Of a stretch of 64,000 bases of DNA, positions 56,565 through 64,000 are shown in pieces (positions within the stretch are counted from its first letter, which is position 1; every line of letters starts with the position of its first letter). The notes beneath the pieces are model-generated. The model was given only the letters and a program-made list of their open reading frames with translations, did not search any database and was not told where the DNA came from. Position numbers and translations under genes: made by a program. The stretch is from Erythrobacter sp. QSSC1-22B (lineage in GTDB: Bacteria > Pseudomonadota > Alphaproteobacteria > Sphingomonadales > Sphingomonadaceae): the NCBI RefSeq assembly GCF_001678665.1, contig NZ_LZRP01000005.1, positions 1 to 64,000 on the forward strand. Direction: 5' to 3'.

Positions 56565-57266
56565 ATGGCCCGCTTGCGCAATATCGTCGTCCTGACCGGC
56601 GCGGGAATCTCCGCCGAAAGCGGGATCGACACCTTTCGCGATGGCGGCGGGCTGTGGGAACAGCACCGGGTCGAGGATGTCGCCACGCCCGAGGCCTTTG
56701 CGCGCGATCCCGAGCTGGTCCAGCGCTTCTACGACATGCGCCGCGCCGCGGTGCTGACCAAGCAGCCCAATGCCGCGCATCTGGCGCTTGCCCGGCTCGA
56801 AGGCGAATGGCGCGGCGAACTGCTGATCGTCACCCAGAATGTCGACGATCTTCACCAGCGCGCCGGCGCGAGCGCAGTGCTGCACATGCATGGCACCCAT
56901 CTCAACGCCTGGTGCACCGCCTGCGACGCGCGGCATCGCTGGACCGGAACGCTGGTCGAGAACCCGCCGTGCCCCGATTGCGGCGAACCCGCGCTGCGGC
57001 CCGATGTCGTGTGGTTCGGCGAGATGCCATATGAGATGGAGCGCATCTATGCTGCGCTGCGCGGGGCGGATCTGTTTGTCTCGATCGGGACCTCGGGCGC
57101 GGTCTATCCCGCCGCCGGGTTCGTCCAGGATGCGAGCCAGCTCGGCGCGCGAACGCTCGAACTCAACCTCGAGCGCAGTCAGGGTTCGCACTGGTTCGAC
57201 GAGAGCCGCCAGGGTCCCGCGACGCAGCTGGTCCCGCAGTGGGTCGACGAGATGCTAGGCGGCTGA
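56565..57266 (+). CDS. cobB: NAD-dependent protein deacylase (sirtuin, CobB type)
   Basis: A 233-residue class III sirtuin. VLTGAGISAESGIDTFRDGGG binds NAD; the Tyr-x-x-Arg in QRFYDMRRA marks a deacylase that can also remove succinyl groups; the catalytic His is in HMHGTHLNAW; a four-Cys zinc site is CTACDARH...CPDCG. Starting at ATG 56565 gives MARLRNIVVL. It probably deacetylates Acs among others. Confidence 0.93.
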   Translation: MARLRNIVVLTGAGISAESGIDTFRDGGGLWEQHRVEDVATPEAFARDPELVQRFYDMRRAAVLTKQPNAAHLALARLEGEWRGELLIVTQNVDDLHQRAGASAVLHMHGTHLNAWCTACDARHRWTGTLVENPPCPDCGEPALRPDVVWFGEMPYEMERIYAALRGADLFVSIGTSGAVYPAAGFVQDASQLGARTLELNLERSQGSHWFDESRQGPATQLVPQWVDEMLGG

Positions 57267-58058
57267 GCCGCAACCGGAACAGGCCGGGTCCTTGGCGATA
57301 AGGAAACTGCGCATCGCGGGCGCCATGCCGTCGAGCAGATGAACCGTGCCCCATTGCGGATCGCCGAAGTCACTGATGCCGTCGAGCAGGATCCGTACCG
57401 CGTGCAGCGCCCCGAAAGTGCCGACCCAGCCAGCCATCGCGCCAAGCATTCCGTCCTCGGCGCAGCTGTCGCAATCCTCGGCGTCGAAGGCATCGCCCAC
57501 GAAGCACCGATAGCAGGCCTGGCCCGGCAAATGCCCCGAGAACGCGCCCACCTGGCCCTGGAAGCGGCCTACCGCGGCGGAGAGAAGCGGAACGCCCGCC
57601 GCCACGCAGGCATCGGAAACGGCCAGCCGCGTGGCGAAATTGTCGGTGCCATCGAGCACCAGATCGGCTCCCTCCAGCAGCGCGGGCGCGTTGTCCGGGC
57701 CGATCCGCCCGTCGTGTAATTCCGCCTCGATCGCCACATCGAAATTTGCCAGCCAGCGGCGGGCGGAGACGGCCTTGCCATGGTCGATATCGCGGGTCGT
57801 GTAGATCGTCTGGCGCTGGAGGTTGCTGGCATCCACCTTGTCGCCGTCCACCAGCGTCAGGCGCCCGATTCCGGCTGCGGCGAGATATTGCAGGGCGGGC
57901 GAGCCGATCCCGCCCAGGCCAACCAGCACCACATGCGATCGTCCAAGCGCCGCCTGTCCCGCGCCGCCGACTTCGGGCAGTACGATGTGGCGGGCGAAAC
58001 GGGCCAGTCGTTCAGGTGGAAATGGCCGTTCGGGCGGCAGCTTCATCTCCGGCCTCAT
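57255..58058 (-). CDS. moeB: MoeB/ThiF/HesA-family ATP-dependent sulfur-carrier adenylyltransferase
   Basis: A 267-residue E1-like adenylyltransferase for MoaD/ThiS-type carriers. RFARHIVLPEVGGAGQAALG, the nucleotide loop VVLVGLGGIGSPALQYLAAAG, the DNLQRQT-like ASNLQRQTIYTT and the catalytic Asp in VLDGTDNFATR. Zinc Cys pairs CYRC and CSGC. ATG 58058 overlaps the preceding gene's stop (ATGA); ATG 58046 is a good alternative. moeB versus thiF cannot be told apart here. Confidence 0.88.
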   Translation of the reverse strand: MRPEMKLPPERPFPPERLARFARHIVLPEVGGAGQAALGRSHVVLVGLGGIGSPALQYLAAAGIGRLTLVDGDKVDASNLQRQTIYTTRDIDHGKAVSARRWLANFDVAIEAELHDGRIGPDNAPALLEGADLVLDGTDNFATRLAVSDACVAAGVPLLSAAVGRFQGQVGAFSGHLPGQACYRCFVGDAFDAEDCDSCAEDGMLGAMAGWVGTFGALHAVRILLDGISDFGDPQWGTVHLLDGMAPAMRSFLIAKDPACSGCGSAA

Positions 58059-58519
58059 TTCAAATCGAGGTGATCGGGATGGCCGATCGGCCGCTCGCGC
58101 GCGAAGGTCCCCATCCCTGACCACCACATTGTCGCCAGCACTGCGCCCTTGGCGGGTTGCAGCAGCCCCAGCATCATGATCATGGCCAGCGGCAGGATGA
58201 CGGCCAACGTCGCCCAGGTCGACATGCCGAATTCGCCGATGAGCGCGATGATCAAGGGGGCCATGACGTGTCCGGTCACGAAGATCGAGATATAGGCTGG
58301 AAAGTCATCCGCCCGTTCGAACGACCAATCCTGCCGGCAGGCCAGGCAATGATCGACGGGTTTGAGCCATTTGCGGAACAGCTTTGCCTCACTGCACCGC
58401 GGGCAATCCCCACGCAGTCCCCGCAAGGCTGCCTCGCGCCATGTGAAGGGCAGGCTGGCCGGGCCGGGCGGGGAACCCGTGCAGGGCGCCAGCGAAGCGA
58501 GTAGGGGCGCAGCGGTCAT
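58055..58519 (-). CDS. DUF983 membrane protein
   Basis: A 154-residue protein with a zinc-finger-like start (GDCPRCSEAKLFRKWLKPVDHCLAC) and two membrane segments, the DUF983 layout. Function unknown; often near cell-envelope or respiratory genes. Upstream partner of the MoeB-like gene with an ATGA overlap. Confidence 0.88.
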   Translation of the reverse strand: MTAAPLLASLAPCTGSPPGPASLPFTWREAALRGLRGDCPRCSEAKLFRKWLKPVDHCLACRQDWSFERADDFPAYISIFVTGHVMAPLIIALIGEFGMSTWATLAVILPLAMIMMLGLLQPAKGAVLATMWWSGMGTFARERPIGHPDHLDLK

Positions 58520-58562
58520 GCCGCTCCCCTACGCTTCGCCCCACGGCGCCGCAATGCCGCGA

Positions 58563-59975
58563 TCAGCTCTCGAGCTGGCGCAGCAGACTGCGGACGTCGC
58601 CATCCATATCGGCGTCGCGGGTGCGCAGATCCTCGATCAGCCGCACCGCGTGGATCACGGTGGAATGATCGCGGCCGCCGAACTTGCGGCCAATCTCGGG
58701 GTAGCTTCGCGGGGTCAGCACCTTGGCAAGATACATCGCGACCTGGCGCGGGCGGACCACGGCGCGCGCGCGCCGCTTGCTGCTCATTTCGGAACGGTCG
58801 ATGCGATAGAACTGGCACACCGTACGCTGGATTTCGTCGATGGTAATCCGGCGGCGATTGGCCGAGAGAATATCGGTCAGCTGCTCCTCGGCAAGCTGGA
58901 GCGAGACTTCCTGCCCGGTGAGCTGGGCATAGGCGATCAGCTTGTTCAATCCCCCAACCAGCTCGCGGATGTTACGCGTGATCGTGCGCGCGAGAAAATC
59001 GATCACGTCATCGGGCACTTCGAGCGGCGCGAAACGGGTCAGCTTGCTGACCAGGATCTTGCGGCGCAATTCGATATCGGCGGCCTGGATATCCGCGACC
59101 AGACCCATCGAAAGCCGGCTGAGCAGCCGTGGCTCGACCCCGTCGAGCGCCTGCGGTGCACGATCGGCGGCGAACACCAGCCGCTTGCCCTCGGCGAGCA
59201 ACGCATCGATCGTGTAGAGAAGCTCTTCCTGCGCGCTGGCCTTGCCGATGATGAACTGAATGTCGTCCACCAGCAGCAGGTCGAAGCTGCGCAGCCGCCC
59301 CTTGAACTCGATCATCTGGTTCTGCTTCAGCGCCTGGACGAACTCGACCATGAAACGCTCGGCGCTGCAGTAGAAGATCCGGCTGCGCGGATGCGCCTGC
59401 AGGAAGGAATGGCCGATCGAGTGCAGCAGGTGGGTCTTGCCCTGGCCGGTCGCGCCCTTGAGATAGAGCGGCGAAAACTGCGGTTTCTCGGGTGCGGCCA
59501 TCCGCTGCGCCGCGTTGCAGGCAAGCACATTGGCTTCGCCGGTGACGAAGGCGGCAAAGGTCAGCGAAGGGTCGAGCCCGACGCTGGAGGTAAAGCCCGC
59601 ATCGTTCAGGGTGTCGGCGGAGATCGCCATCATCGACTGATCGGCGCCGTCATTGGCGGGGCGGCGGCCATCGGAATGCAATTGCAGGTCGGCGACCTTG
59701 CGGCGGCCCGGATGGACCGAGATGGCGATCTGGCGCACTTCGCCACGCGCGATCTTCCAAGCCAGCGACAGGCGGTCGGAGAAGCGATCGCGCACCCAGT
59801 CGGCGGAGAATTGCGTCGGGAGGTAGAGATCGAGCGTTCCGGTGTCGCGATCGAGCGCGCCGACCTGGATCGGCTTGATCCACTGGCTGTGCAATTGCTG
59901 GCCGAGATCCTTGCGCAGGCCATGGCTGATATCGGCCCAGTCGGCAGCCAGATTCACCGCTTCGAGGTCTTCCAT
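58563..59975 (-). CDS. dnaA: Chromosomal replication initiator DnaA
   Basis: A 470-residue initiator. Domain I is MEDLEAVNLAADWADISHGL; domain III AAA+ has Walker A LKGATGQGKTHLLHS (~177) and Walker B LLLVDDIQFIIGK; domain IV has the box-binding GRKFGGRDHSTVIHAVRLIE (~425). ATG 59975 follows GGGAGG; ATG 60029 adds 18 residues, and the open frame reaches 60200. It binds DnaA boxes to open the replication origin and also regulates genes. Confidence 0.95.
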   Translation of the reverse strand: MEDLEAVNLAADWADISHGLRKDLGQQLHSQWIKPIQVGALDRDTGTLDLYLPTQFSADWVRDRFSDRLSLAWKIARGEVRQIAISVHPGRRKVADLQLHSDGRRPANDGADQSMMAISADTLNDAGFTSSVGLDPSLTFAAFVTGEANVLACNAAQRMAAPEKPQFSPLYLKGATGQGKTHLLHSIGHSFLQAHPRSRIFYCSAERFMVEFVQALKQNQMIEFKGRLRSFDLLLVDDIQFIIGKASAQEELLYTIDALLAEGKRLVFAADRAPQALDGVEPRLLSRLSMGLVADIQAADIELRRKILVSKLTRFAPLEVPDDVIDFLARTITRNIRELVGGLNKLIAYAQLTGQEVSLQLAEEQLTDILSANRRRITIDEIQRTVCQFYRIDRSEMSSKRRARAVVRPRQVAMYLAKVLTPRSYPEIGRKFGGRDHSTVIHAVRLIEDLRTRDADMDGDVRSLLRQLES

Positions 59976-60325
59976 GAGATCCTCCCGGCCTTTGCGTTTC
60001 GCACCGGTCTGTTCTGTCAATTTGCCCATCGTCTCGTCACCCAAAATCGGGCCGGCAAACAGCGCTGCCGGCGAAGCGTTATTGTATCTGGCGAGGACAG
60101 AGACACAGCGTCGCCATCTCCCGGAATCAATCCTTCCGGGAACCCCCATCACATATTCCAAATTGTGGAGCCCGGGCTGTCCCGCCCCAGGCAGTGCCAT
60201 CTTCTAGGGTCAGCTTCGGATGAGTCGCAAGTGTGGATGCTGCAAAAAAAGCGAAATAAAAGCGTTGACTCGACCCTAGCCCGCGGGCCCCCGTGCAACT
60301 GGCTGAATTCCGGTATTTTTAGCGT

Positions 60326-60354
60326 ATTTAAGCGCTGGAATCGCGGGTTTGTAA
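60326..60354 (-). promoter_or_regulatory. dnaA: Candidate dnaA promoter
   Basis: On the reverse strand TTACAA and TTAAAT are separated by 17 bases. Each matches the sigma70 consensus at four of six positions. The transcript would have a leader of about 300 bases, so a nearer promoter is also possible. Confidence 0.35.
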
Positions 60355-60433
60355 GGAGTCGCGAGCGCCGAACATTACAATTAGGTTTCAGTCTGACGAC
60401 TGAATAGATCGGTCCGGGATCCTGGGCTTTGCG

Positions 60434-60470
60434 AACAAAGCAAAGGACCGCCGCGTTGCCGCGACGGCCC
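60434..60470 (-). terminator. Terminator of rpsT
   Basis: Reverse-strand GGGCCGTCGCG pairs with CGCGGCGGTCC (two wobbles) around a GCAA tetraloop, followed by TTTGCTTTGTT. Confidence 0.7.
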
Positions 60471-60529
60471 TGGTGCTATTTGGCTTCGTTGCGGCATCGC
60501 CAGCAGGCGGCCGCTTGAAGCGATTCGGT

Positions 60530-60790
60530 TCAGAGCGCGGAGACGCGCTTGCTCAGCCGGCTCATCTTGCGCGAGGCGGTATTCTTGTGCAGCACGCCGC
60601 GCGCGACGCCGCGCGCCAGTTCGGGCTGGGCCTGCTTGAGCGCCACGCTGGCCGCTTCCTTGTCACCCGCTTCGCAGGCGGTTTCCACCTGCTTCACGAA
60701 AGTGCGGATGCGGCTCTTGCGCGCGGTGTTGATCTCGGAGCGGCGATCGTTGCGACGGATGCGCTTTTTGGCTTGCGGCGTATTGGCCAT
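60530..60790 (-). CDS. rpsT: Ribosomal protein bS20
   Basis: An 86-residue basic protein of the small subunit. [32 protein letters not shown] and the tail [20 protein letters not shown] are diagnostic. It stands between mutM and dnaA, all on one strand, with its own terminator. Confidence 0.97.
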   Translation of the reverse strand: MANTPQAKKRIRRNDRRSEINTARKSRIRTFVKQVETACEAGDKEAASVALKQAQPELARGVARGVLHKNTASRKMSRLSKRVSAL

Positions 60791-60947
60791 GGTCGTCCTT
60801 GTCTGGCTCGAGTCTCGAGCGGTCGCATGGAGCGCGCCCGACGAGTCTGTCGAATCTTGCGAAAATCGGCGCATGACCGCCGGAAAGCGGGCGACATAGG
60901 TTGGTGGTGGCGAATCGTCAATCGTTTCTTGGCCCAGCCTGCCCGGG

Positions 60948-61763
60948 CTATTTCTGGCAGCGCGGGCAGTACCATGTGCTGCGGCCGCCCTGGACCACCC
61001 GGCCGATCGTGCCGCCATCATCGCGGTGGCATGGCTGGTCCGTACGACCATAGACGTCGAAGCGGGTAGCGAAATAACCCAGTTCGCCATCGGGCTGGGC
61101 GAAATCGCGCAAGGTCGAGCCACCGTCGCGGATCGATTGCTCGAGCACTTCGCGGATCGCCGGGATCAGGCGTTCGAGTTGCGGCCCGGTTACCCGTCCG
61201 CCCGGCGTGCGCGGATCGATCCGCGCACGCCACAGCGCCTCGCAGACATAGATATTGCCCAGACCCGCGACCACTCGCTGGTCGAGCAGCAACTGCTTGA
61301 TCGCCGGTTTGCGCCCCTTCGTCCGCTCGCGCAGCCACGAGACGGTCAGCTCGGCGCCAAGCGGTTCGGGGCCCAGAGCGGCGAAGGCCGGCCAGGCGTC
61401 GAGTTCGGAGCCGAGCAGCAGATCGACCGAGCCGAACCGGCGCGGATCGTTGAGCGCAAAGCGATGTCCGGCGGTTTCCAGCACCAGATGGTCGTGCGGC
61501 AAATCGTCCTCGGGATCGATCCGCCAGCGTCCGCTCATGCCGAGATGGAACACCATGACATGATCGCGCGCGGTGTGGATCAGTCCGTATTTGGCACGCC
61601 GCGAAAGTCCGGAAACCTGCGCGCCGGTCAGTGCCTGGACGAGGCCGGGCGGAAAGGGGCGCCGCAGATCAGGGCGGTTGACGGTCACGCCGGTAATGGT
61701 TTCACCATCCAGAAAACGCGCCAACCCGCGCACGGTCGTCTCGACTTCGGGAAGTTCGGGCAT
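60948..61763 (-). CDS. mutM: Formamidopyrimidine-DNA glycosylase
   Basis: A 271-residue Fpg enzyme excising 8-oxoguanine. The catalytic N-terminus [14 protein letters not shown] (Pro1, Glu2) is intact, the H2TH segment is [20 protein letters not shown], and the zinc finger ends the protein ([11 protein letters not shown]...TWYCPRCQK). Divergent from ubiE, 57 bases apart. Confidence 0.97.
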   Translation of the reverse strand: MPELPEVETTVRGLARFLDGETITGVTVNRPDLRRPFPPGLVQALTGAQVSGLSRRAKYGLIHTARDHVMVFHLGMSGRWRIDPEDDLPHDHLVLETAGHRFALNDPRRFGSVDLLLGSELDAWPAFAALGPEPLGAELTVSWLRERTKGRKPAIKQLLLDQRVVAGLGNIYVCEALWRARIDPRTPGGRVTGPQLERLIPAIREVLEQSIRDGGSTLRDFAQPDGELGYFATRFDVYGRTDQPCHRDDGGTIGRVVQGGRSTWYCPRCQK

Positions 61764-61819
61764 GGCTGCGTCTCTAACACCCTTTGCCCGCCCGGCAATT
61801 GTCCCTAAGGCTCGGCGCC

Positions 61820-62551
61820 ATGAACGACACTGTCTCCTTCGGCTATGAGGACGTGGCCCCCGACGAGAAAACCGAGCGCGTGGGTACGGTTTTCTCCAAT
61901 GTCGCCGCCAAATACGACATCATGAACGATGCCATGTCGGGCGGGATGCACCGATTGTGGAAGGATCGCTTCGTGGCGCGGGTCAAGCCGCAGCCGGGCG
62001 AGGCAATTCTCGACATGGCGGGTGGCACCGGCGACATCGCCTTTCGCATGGTGGAGCGCGGCGCCGAGGTGACCGTGGCCGATATCAATCAGGACATGCT
62101 CGATGTCGGGATGGAACGCGCTCTCGACCGCGGGCTGACCGGGCTTGCCTGGTCGTGCCAGAACGCCGAGGTTCTGAGCTATCCTTCGCGCATTTTCGAT
62201 GCCTACACGATTGCTTTCGGCATCCGCAACGTCACCCATATCGACCGGGCGCTGGCCGAAGCGCACCGGGTGCTCAAGTTCGGGGGGCGGTTCTTCTGCC
62301 TCGAATTCTCGACCGTCGAATGGCCGGGTTTCAAGCAGGCCTACGACCTCTATTCGCACAAGCTCGTTCCGCAGCTTGGCAAGGCGATCGCTGGCGACGA
62401 GGAAAGCTATCGCTATCTCGTCGAATCGATCCGCCGGTTTCCGCCGATGCCCGAATTCCAGAGCATGATCCGCGCGGCGGGTTTTACCCAGACGCGCGTC
62501 GAACCGATCCTGGGCGGACTGGTCGCGATTCACTCAGGATGGAAGACCTGA
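61820..62551 (+). CDS. ubiE: Ubiquinone/menaquinone biosynthesis C-methyltransferase
   Basis: A 243-residue SAM-dependent methyltransferase methylating the quinone ring. VFSNVAAKYDIMNDAMSGGM is the signature; SAM motif ILDMAGGTGDIAFRM; YTIAFGIRNVTHIDRAL and YRYLVESIRRFPPMPEF follow. Only four bases separate its stop from the GTG of ubiB, a conserved operon. Confidence 0.97.
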   Translation: MNDTVSFGYEDVAPDEKTERVGTVFSNVAAKYDIMNDAMSGGMHRLWKDRFVARVKPQPGEAILDMAGGTGDIAFRMVERGAEVTVADINQDMLDVGMERALDRGLTGLAWSCQNAEVLSYPSRIFDAYTIAFGIRNVTHIDRALAEAHRVLKFGGRFFCLEFSTVEWPGFKQAYDLYSHKLVPQLGKAIAGDEESYRYLVESIRRFPPMPEFQSMIRAAGFTQTRVEPILGGLVAIHSGWKT

Positions 62552-62555
62552 CCCT

Positions 62556-64000
62556 GTGACCCGTCCGGCAACCCATATCTGGCGCCTGTTTAAATGGGGT
62601 CGCACCCTGGCGCGCCACGGCGCGCTGCGCGGGATCGAGCGCGACCCCAACACTCCGCCTCAGGTCAAGCGGCTGGCGCGGATTGCGCGGTTCGGTACGG
62701 TCCAGCCGGCGCAGCCCGACTACGCAGGCGCGTTTCGCGCCATCGGTCCGGCGGCGATCAAGCTGGGCCAGACGCTGGCGACCAGGCCGGATCTGGTCGG
62801 CGACGATGCGGCGCAGAACCTGCTCAGCCTGCAGGACAATCTCCCGCCGGTTCCCTTCACGGAAATCGAGGCTGCGATCGCCGCGACCTTTGCCCAGCCA
62901 CTGTCCGAGCTCTTTCTCGAGATCGATCCGGTGCCGGTCGGGGCGGCCTCGATTGCGCAGGTGCACCGCGCGATCACCACCGATGGCCGGACCGTCGCGA
63001 TCAAGGTGCTGCGTCCGGGCATCCGCGAACGGTTCGAACGCGATATCCGGACCTACGAATGGGCGGCCGCCCATCTCGAAGCGCTCGGCAACGACGAGGC
63101 GCGAAGGCTGCGCCCGCGGCTCACCATCGCCAATTTCAAGCGCTGGACCAATCGTGAGCTCGACCTGCGGCGCGAGGCGGCCTCGGCTTCCGAACTGGCC
63201 GACGCGATGATCGGTACCGAGCGCTACACCGTGCCGGAAATCGACTGGGACCGCACCAACGGCCGGGTAATGACGATGGAGTGGATCGACGGCATCAAGA
63301 TCAGCCAGACCGAGCAGCTGATCGCCGCGGGCCACGATCTGCCCGATATCGCGCAGCGGCTGGTGCTGGCTTTCCTCAAGCAGGCGATCAGCGCGGGCTT
63401 CTTTCATGCCGACATGCATCAGGGCAATCTGTTCGTGCGCGGCGACGGCACCATCGTGGCGATCGATTTCGGGATCATGGGCCGGATCGATCGGCAGGCC
63501 CGCCAATGGCTTGCCGAGATCCTCTACGGGCTGACCACCGGCAATTACCGCCGCGTCGCCGAGATCCATTTCGAGGCGCAATATGTGCCCTCGCATCATT
63601 CGGTCGATGAATTCGCAACGGCGCTGCGCGCGGTGGGCGAACCGATGCGCGGCAAGCCGGTGAGCGAACTGAGCGTCGGGCAGATGCTCGATGGATTGTT
63701 CGCCATCACCCGCGATTTCGACATGCAGACCCAGCCGCATCTGCTGCTGCTGCAAAAGACGATGGTGATGGTCGAGGGGATCGCGACCCAGCTAGATCCG
63801 AAGATCAACATGTGGGATGTTTCCGCGCCCTTCGTGCGTGCCTGGATCCGCGACGAGCTCGGCCCCGAAGCTGCGCTGGCCGAACGCATCCGCGAAGACA
63901 CCGAGACGCTGCTGCGCCTGCCCTCGCTGATCCGGCGGCTGGATGAGCATTATCCGGCGCGCGGGGGCGCTCCCGAACCGCCACCGGTGCCCGATATCGA
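62556..64000 (+). CDS. ubiB: 2-octaprenylphenol hydroxylase accessory kinase-like protein UbiB (3' end beyond window)
   Basis: The GTG at 62556 opens a frame with no stop before the window end (481 codons visible; full length usually ~510-550). It is an ABC1/COQ8/UbiB atypical kinase-like protein needed for ubiquinone synthesis. Signature residues are AAIKLGQTLATR (KxGQ), VGAASIAQVHRA (Ala-rich loop), VAIKVLRPG, ELDLRREAAS, FHADMHQGNLFV and AIDFGIMG. The C-terminal membrane segments are cut off. Partner of ubiE. Confidence 0.95.
   Translation, partial: MTRPATHIWRLFKWGRTLARHGALRGIERDPNTPPQVKRLARIARFGTVQPAQPDYAGAFRAIGPAAIKLGQTLATRPDLVGDDAAQNLLSLQDNLPPVPFTEIEAAIAATFAQPLSELFLEIDPVPVGAASIAQVHRAITTDGRTVAIKVLRPGIRERFERDIRTYEWAAAHLEALGNDEARRLRPRLTIANFKRWTNRELDLRREAASASELADAMIGTERYTVPEIDWDRTNGRVMTMEWIDGIKISQTEQLIAAGHDLPDIAQRLVLAFLKQAISAGFFHADMHQGNLFVRGDGTIVAIDFGIMGRIDRQARQWLAEILYGLTTGNYRRVAEIHFEAQYVPSHHSVDEFATALRAVGEPMRGKPVSELSVGQMLDGLFAITRDFDMQTQPHLLLLQKTMVMVEGIATQLDPKINMWDVSAPFVRAWIRDELGPEAALAERIREDTETLLRLPSLIRRLDEHYPARGGAPEPPPVPDI

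Larger units (their letters stand above)
59976..60529. other. Gene-free region between rpsT and dnaA
   Basis: About 550 bases without a gene. It holds the rpsT terminator (60434-60470), a candidate dnaA promoter (60326-60354), an A-rich patch near 60244-60262 and a weak DnaA-box-like TGTGGATG at 60233. There is no cluster of DnaA boxes that would mark an origin. Confidence 0.6.

Noticed and set aside
58362-60407. 681-codon open frame antisense to dnaA
   Set aside because: It covers the well-conserved dnaA gene on the other strand and has shadow-type composition.

Overview
The window is a high-GC chromosomal segment from an alphaproteobacterium, most likely Sphingomonadales and probably Erythrobacteraceae. 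The evidence is a PEPxxWA-CTERM protein, a FecA-like TonB-dependent receptor, a fused CysNC, a CC_3452-type protein, a UPF0262 protein, and the neighbourhoods rpmH-rnpA-yidD-yidC-engB and dnaA/rpsT/mutM/ubiE/ubiB. No rRNA, tRNA, CRISPR array or complete mobile element was found.

Region 1-4.0 kb is scarred accessory DNA, visibly less GC-rich than the rest. It holds a truncated istB, three degenerate copies of a ~45-base repeat, a PEP-CTERM secreted protein, two orphan hypothetical genes and a uracil-glycosylase-like gene broken by an in-frame stop. Region 4.0-7.5 kb has a TonB receptor with a Fur-like box and a nucleotide pyrophosphatase-type lipoprotein.

Region 7.7-23.3 kb is mainly acyl-CoA metabolism: a CoA-ester lyase, a mesaconyl-C4-CoA hydratase-like dehydratase, a methylsuccinyl-CoA dehydrogenase-like enzyme, two aldehyde dehydrogenases, an enoyl-CoA hydratase, acetyl-CoA synthetase, an alpha-methylacyl-CoA racemase and a MaoC hydratase. 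The sulfate-assimilation operon cysD-cysNC-cysQ interrupts it. An ExoD-like membrane protein follows, then a tightly coupled three-gene cassette at 23,994-27,738 (DUF3604 lipoprotein, membrane-anchored parvulin-type isomerase, HupE/UreJ-type membrane protein). This cassette is the best candidate for an undescribed system.

Region 27.8-45 kb is housekeeping and small conserved genes: ftsH with a sigma32-like promoter, rpoZ, a PLD/cardiolipin synthase-like gene, dnaB, a GH25-like protein lacking catalytic acids, cdd, an M14 carboxypeptidase, galE, rpmJ, an HxlR regulator, and a yifB/comM gene broken by one missing base. Region 45-64 kb carries rpmH-rnpA-yidD-yidC-engB, VOC and GST proteins, an S1/P1 nuclease, dapE, a dicarboxylate symporter, nth-dapB, cobB, a MoeB-type protein, dnaA, rpsT, mutM, ubiE and the start of ubiB, which runs off the end of the window.

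Several genes use TTG or GTG starts and overlap neighbours by 1-4 bases, showing compact translationally coupled operons. Many long antisense open frames exist because of the high GC content; they were treated as shadows. All family assignments come from motif recognition by eye; no database search was run.
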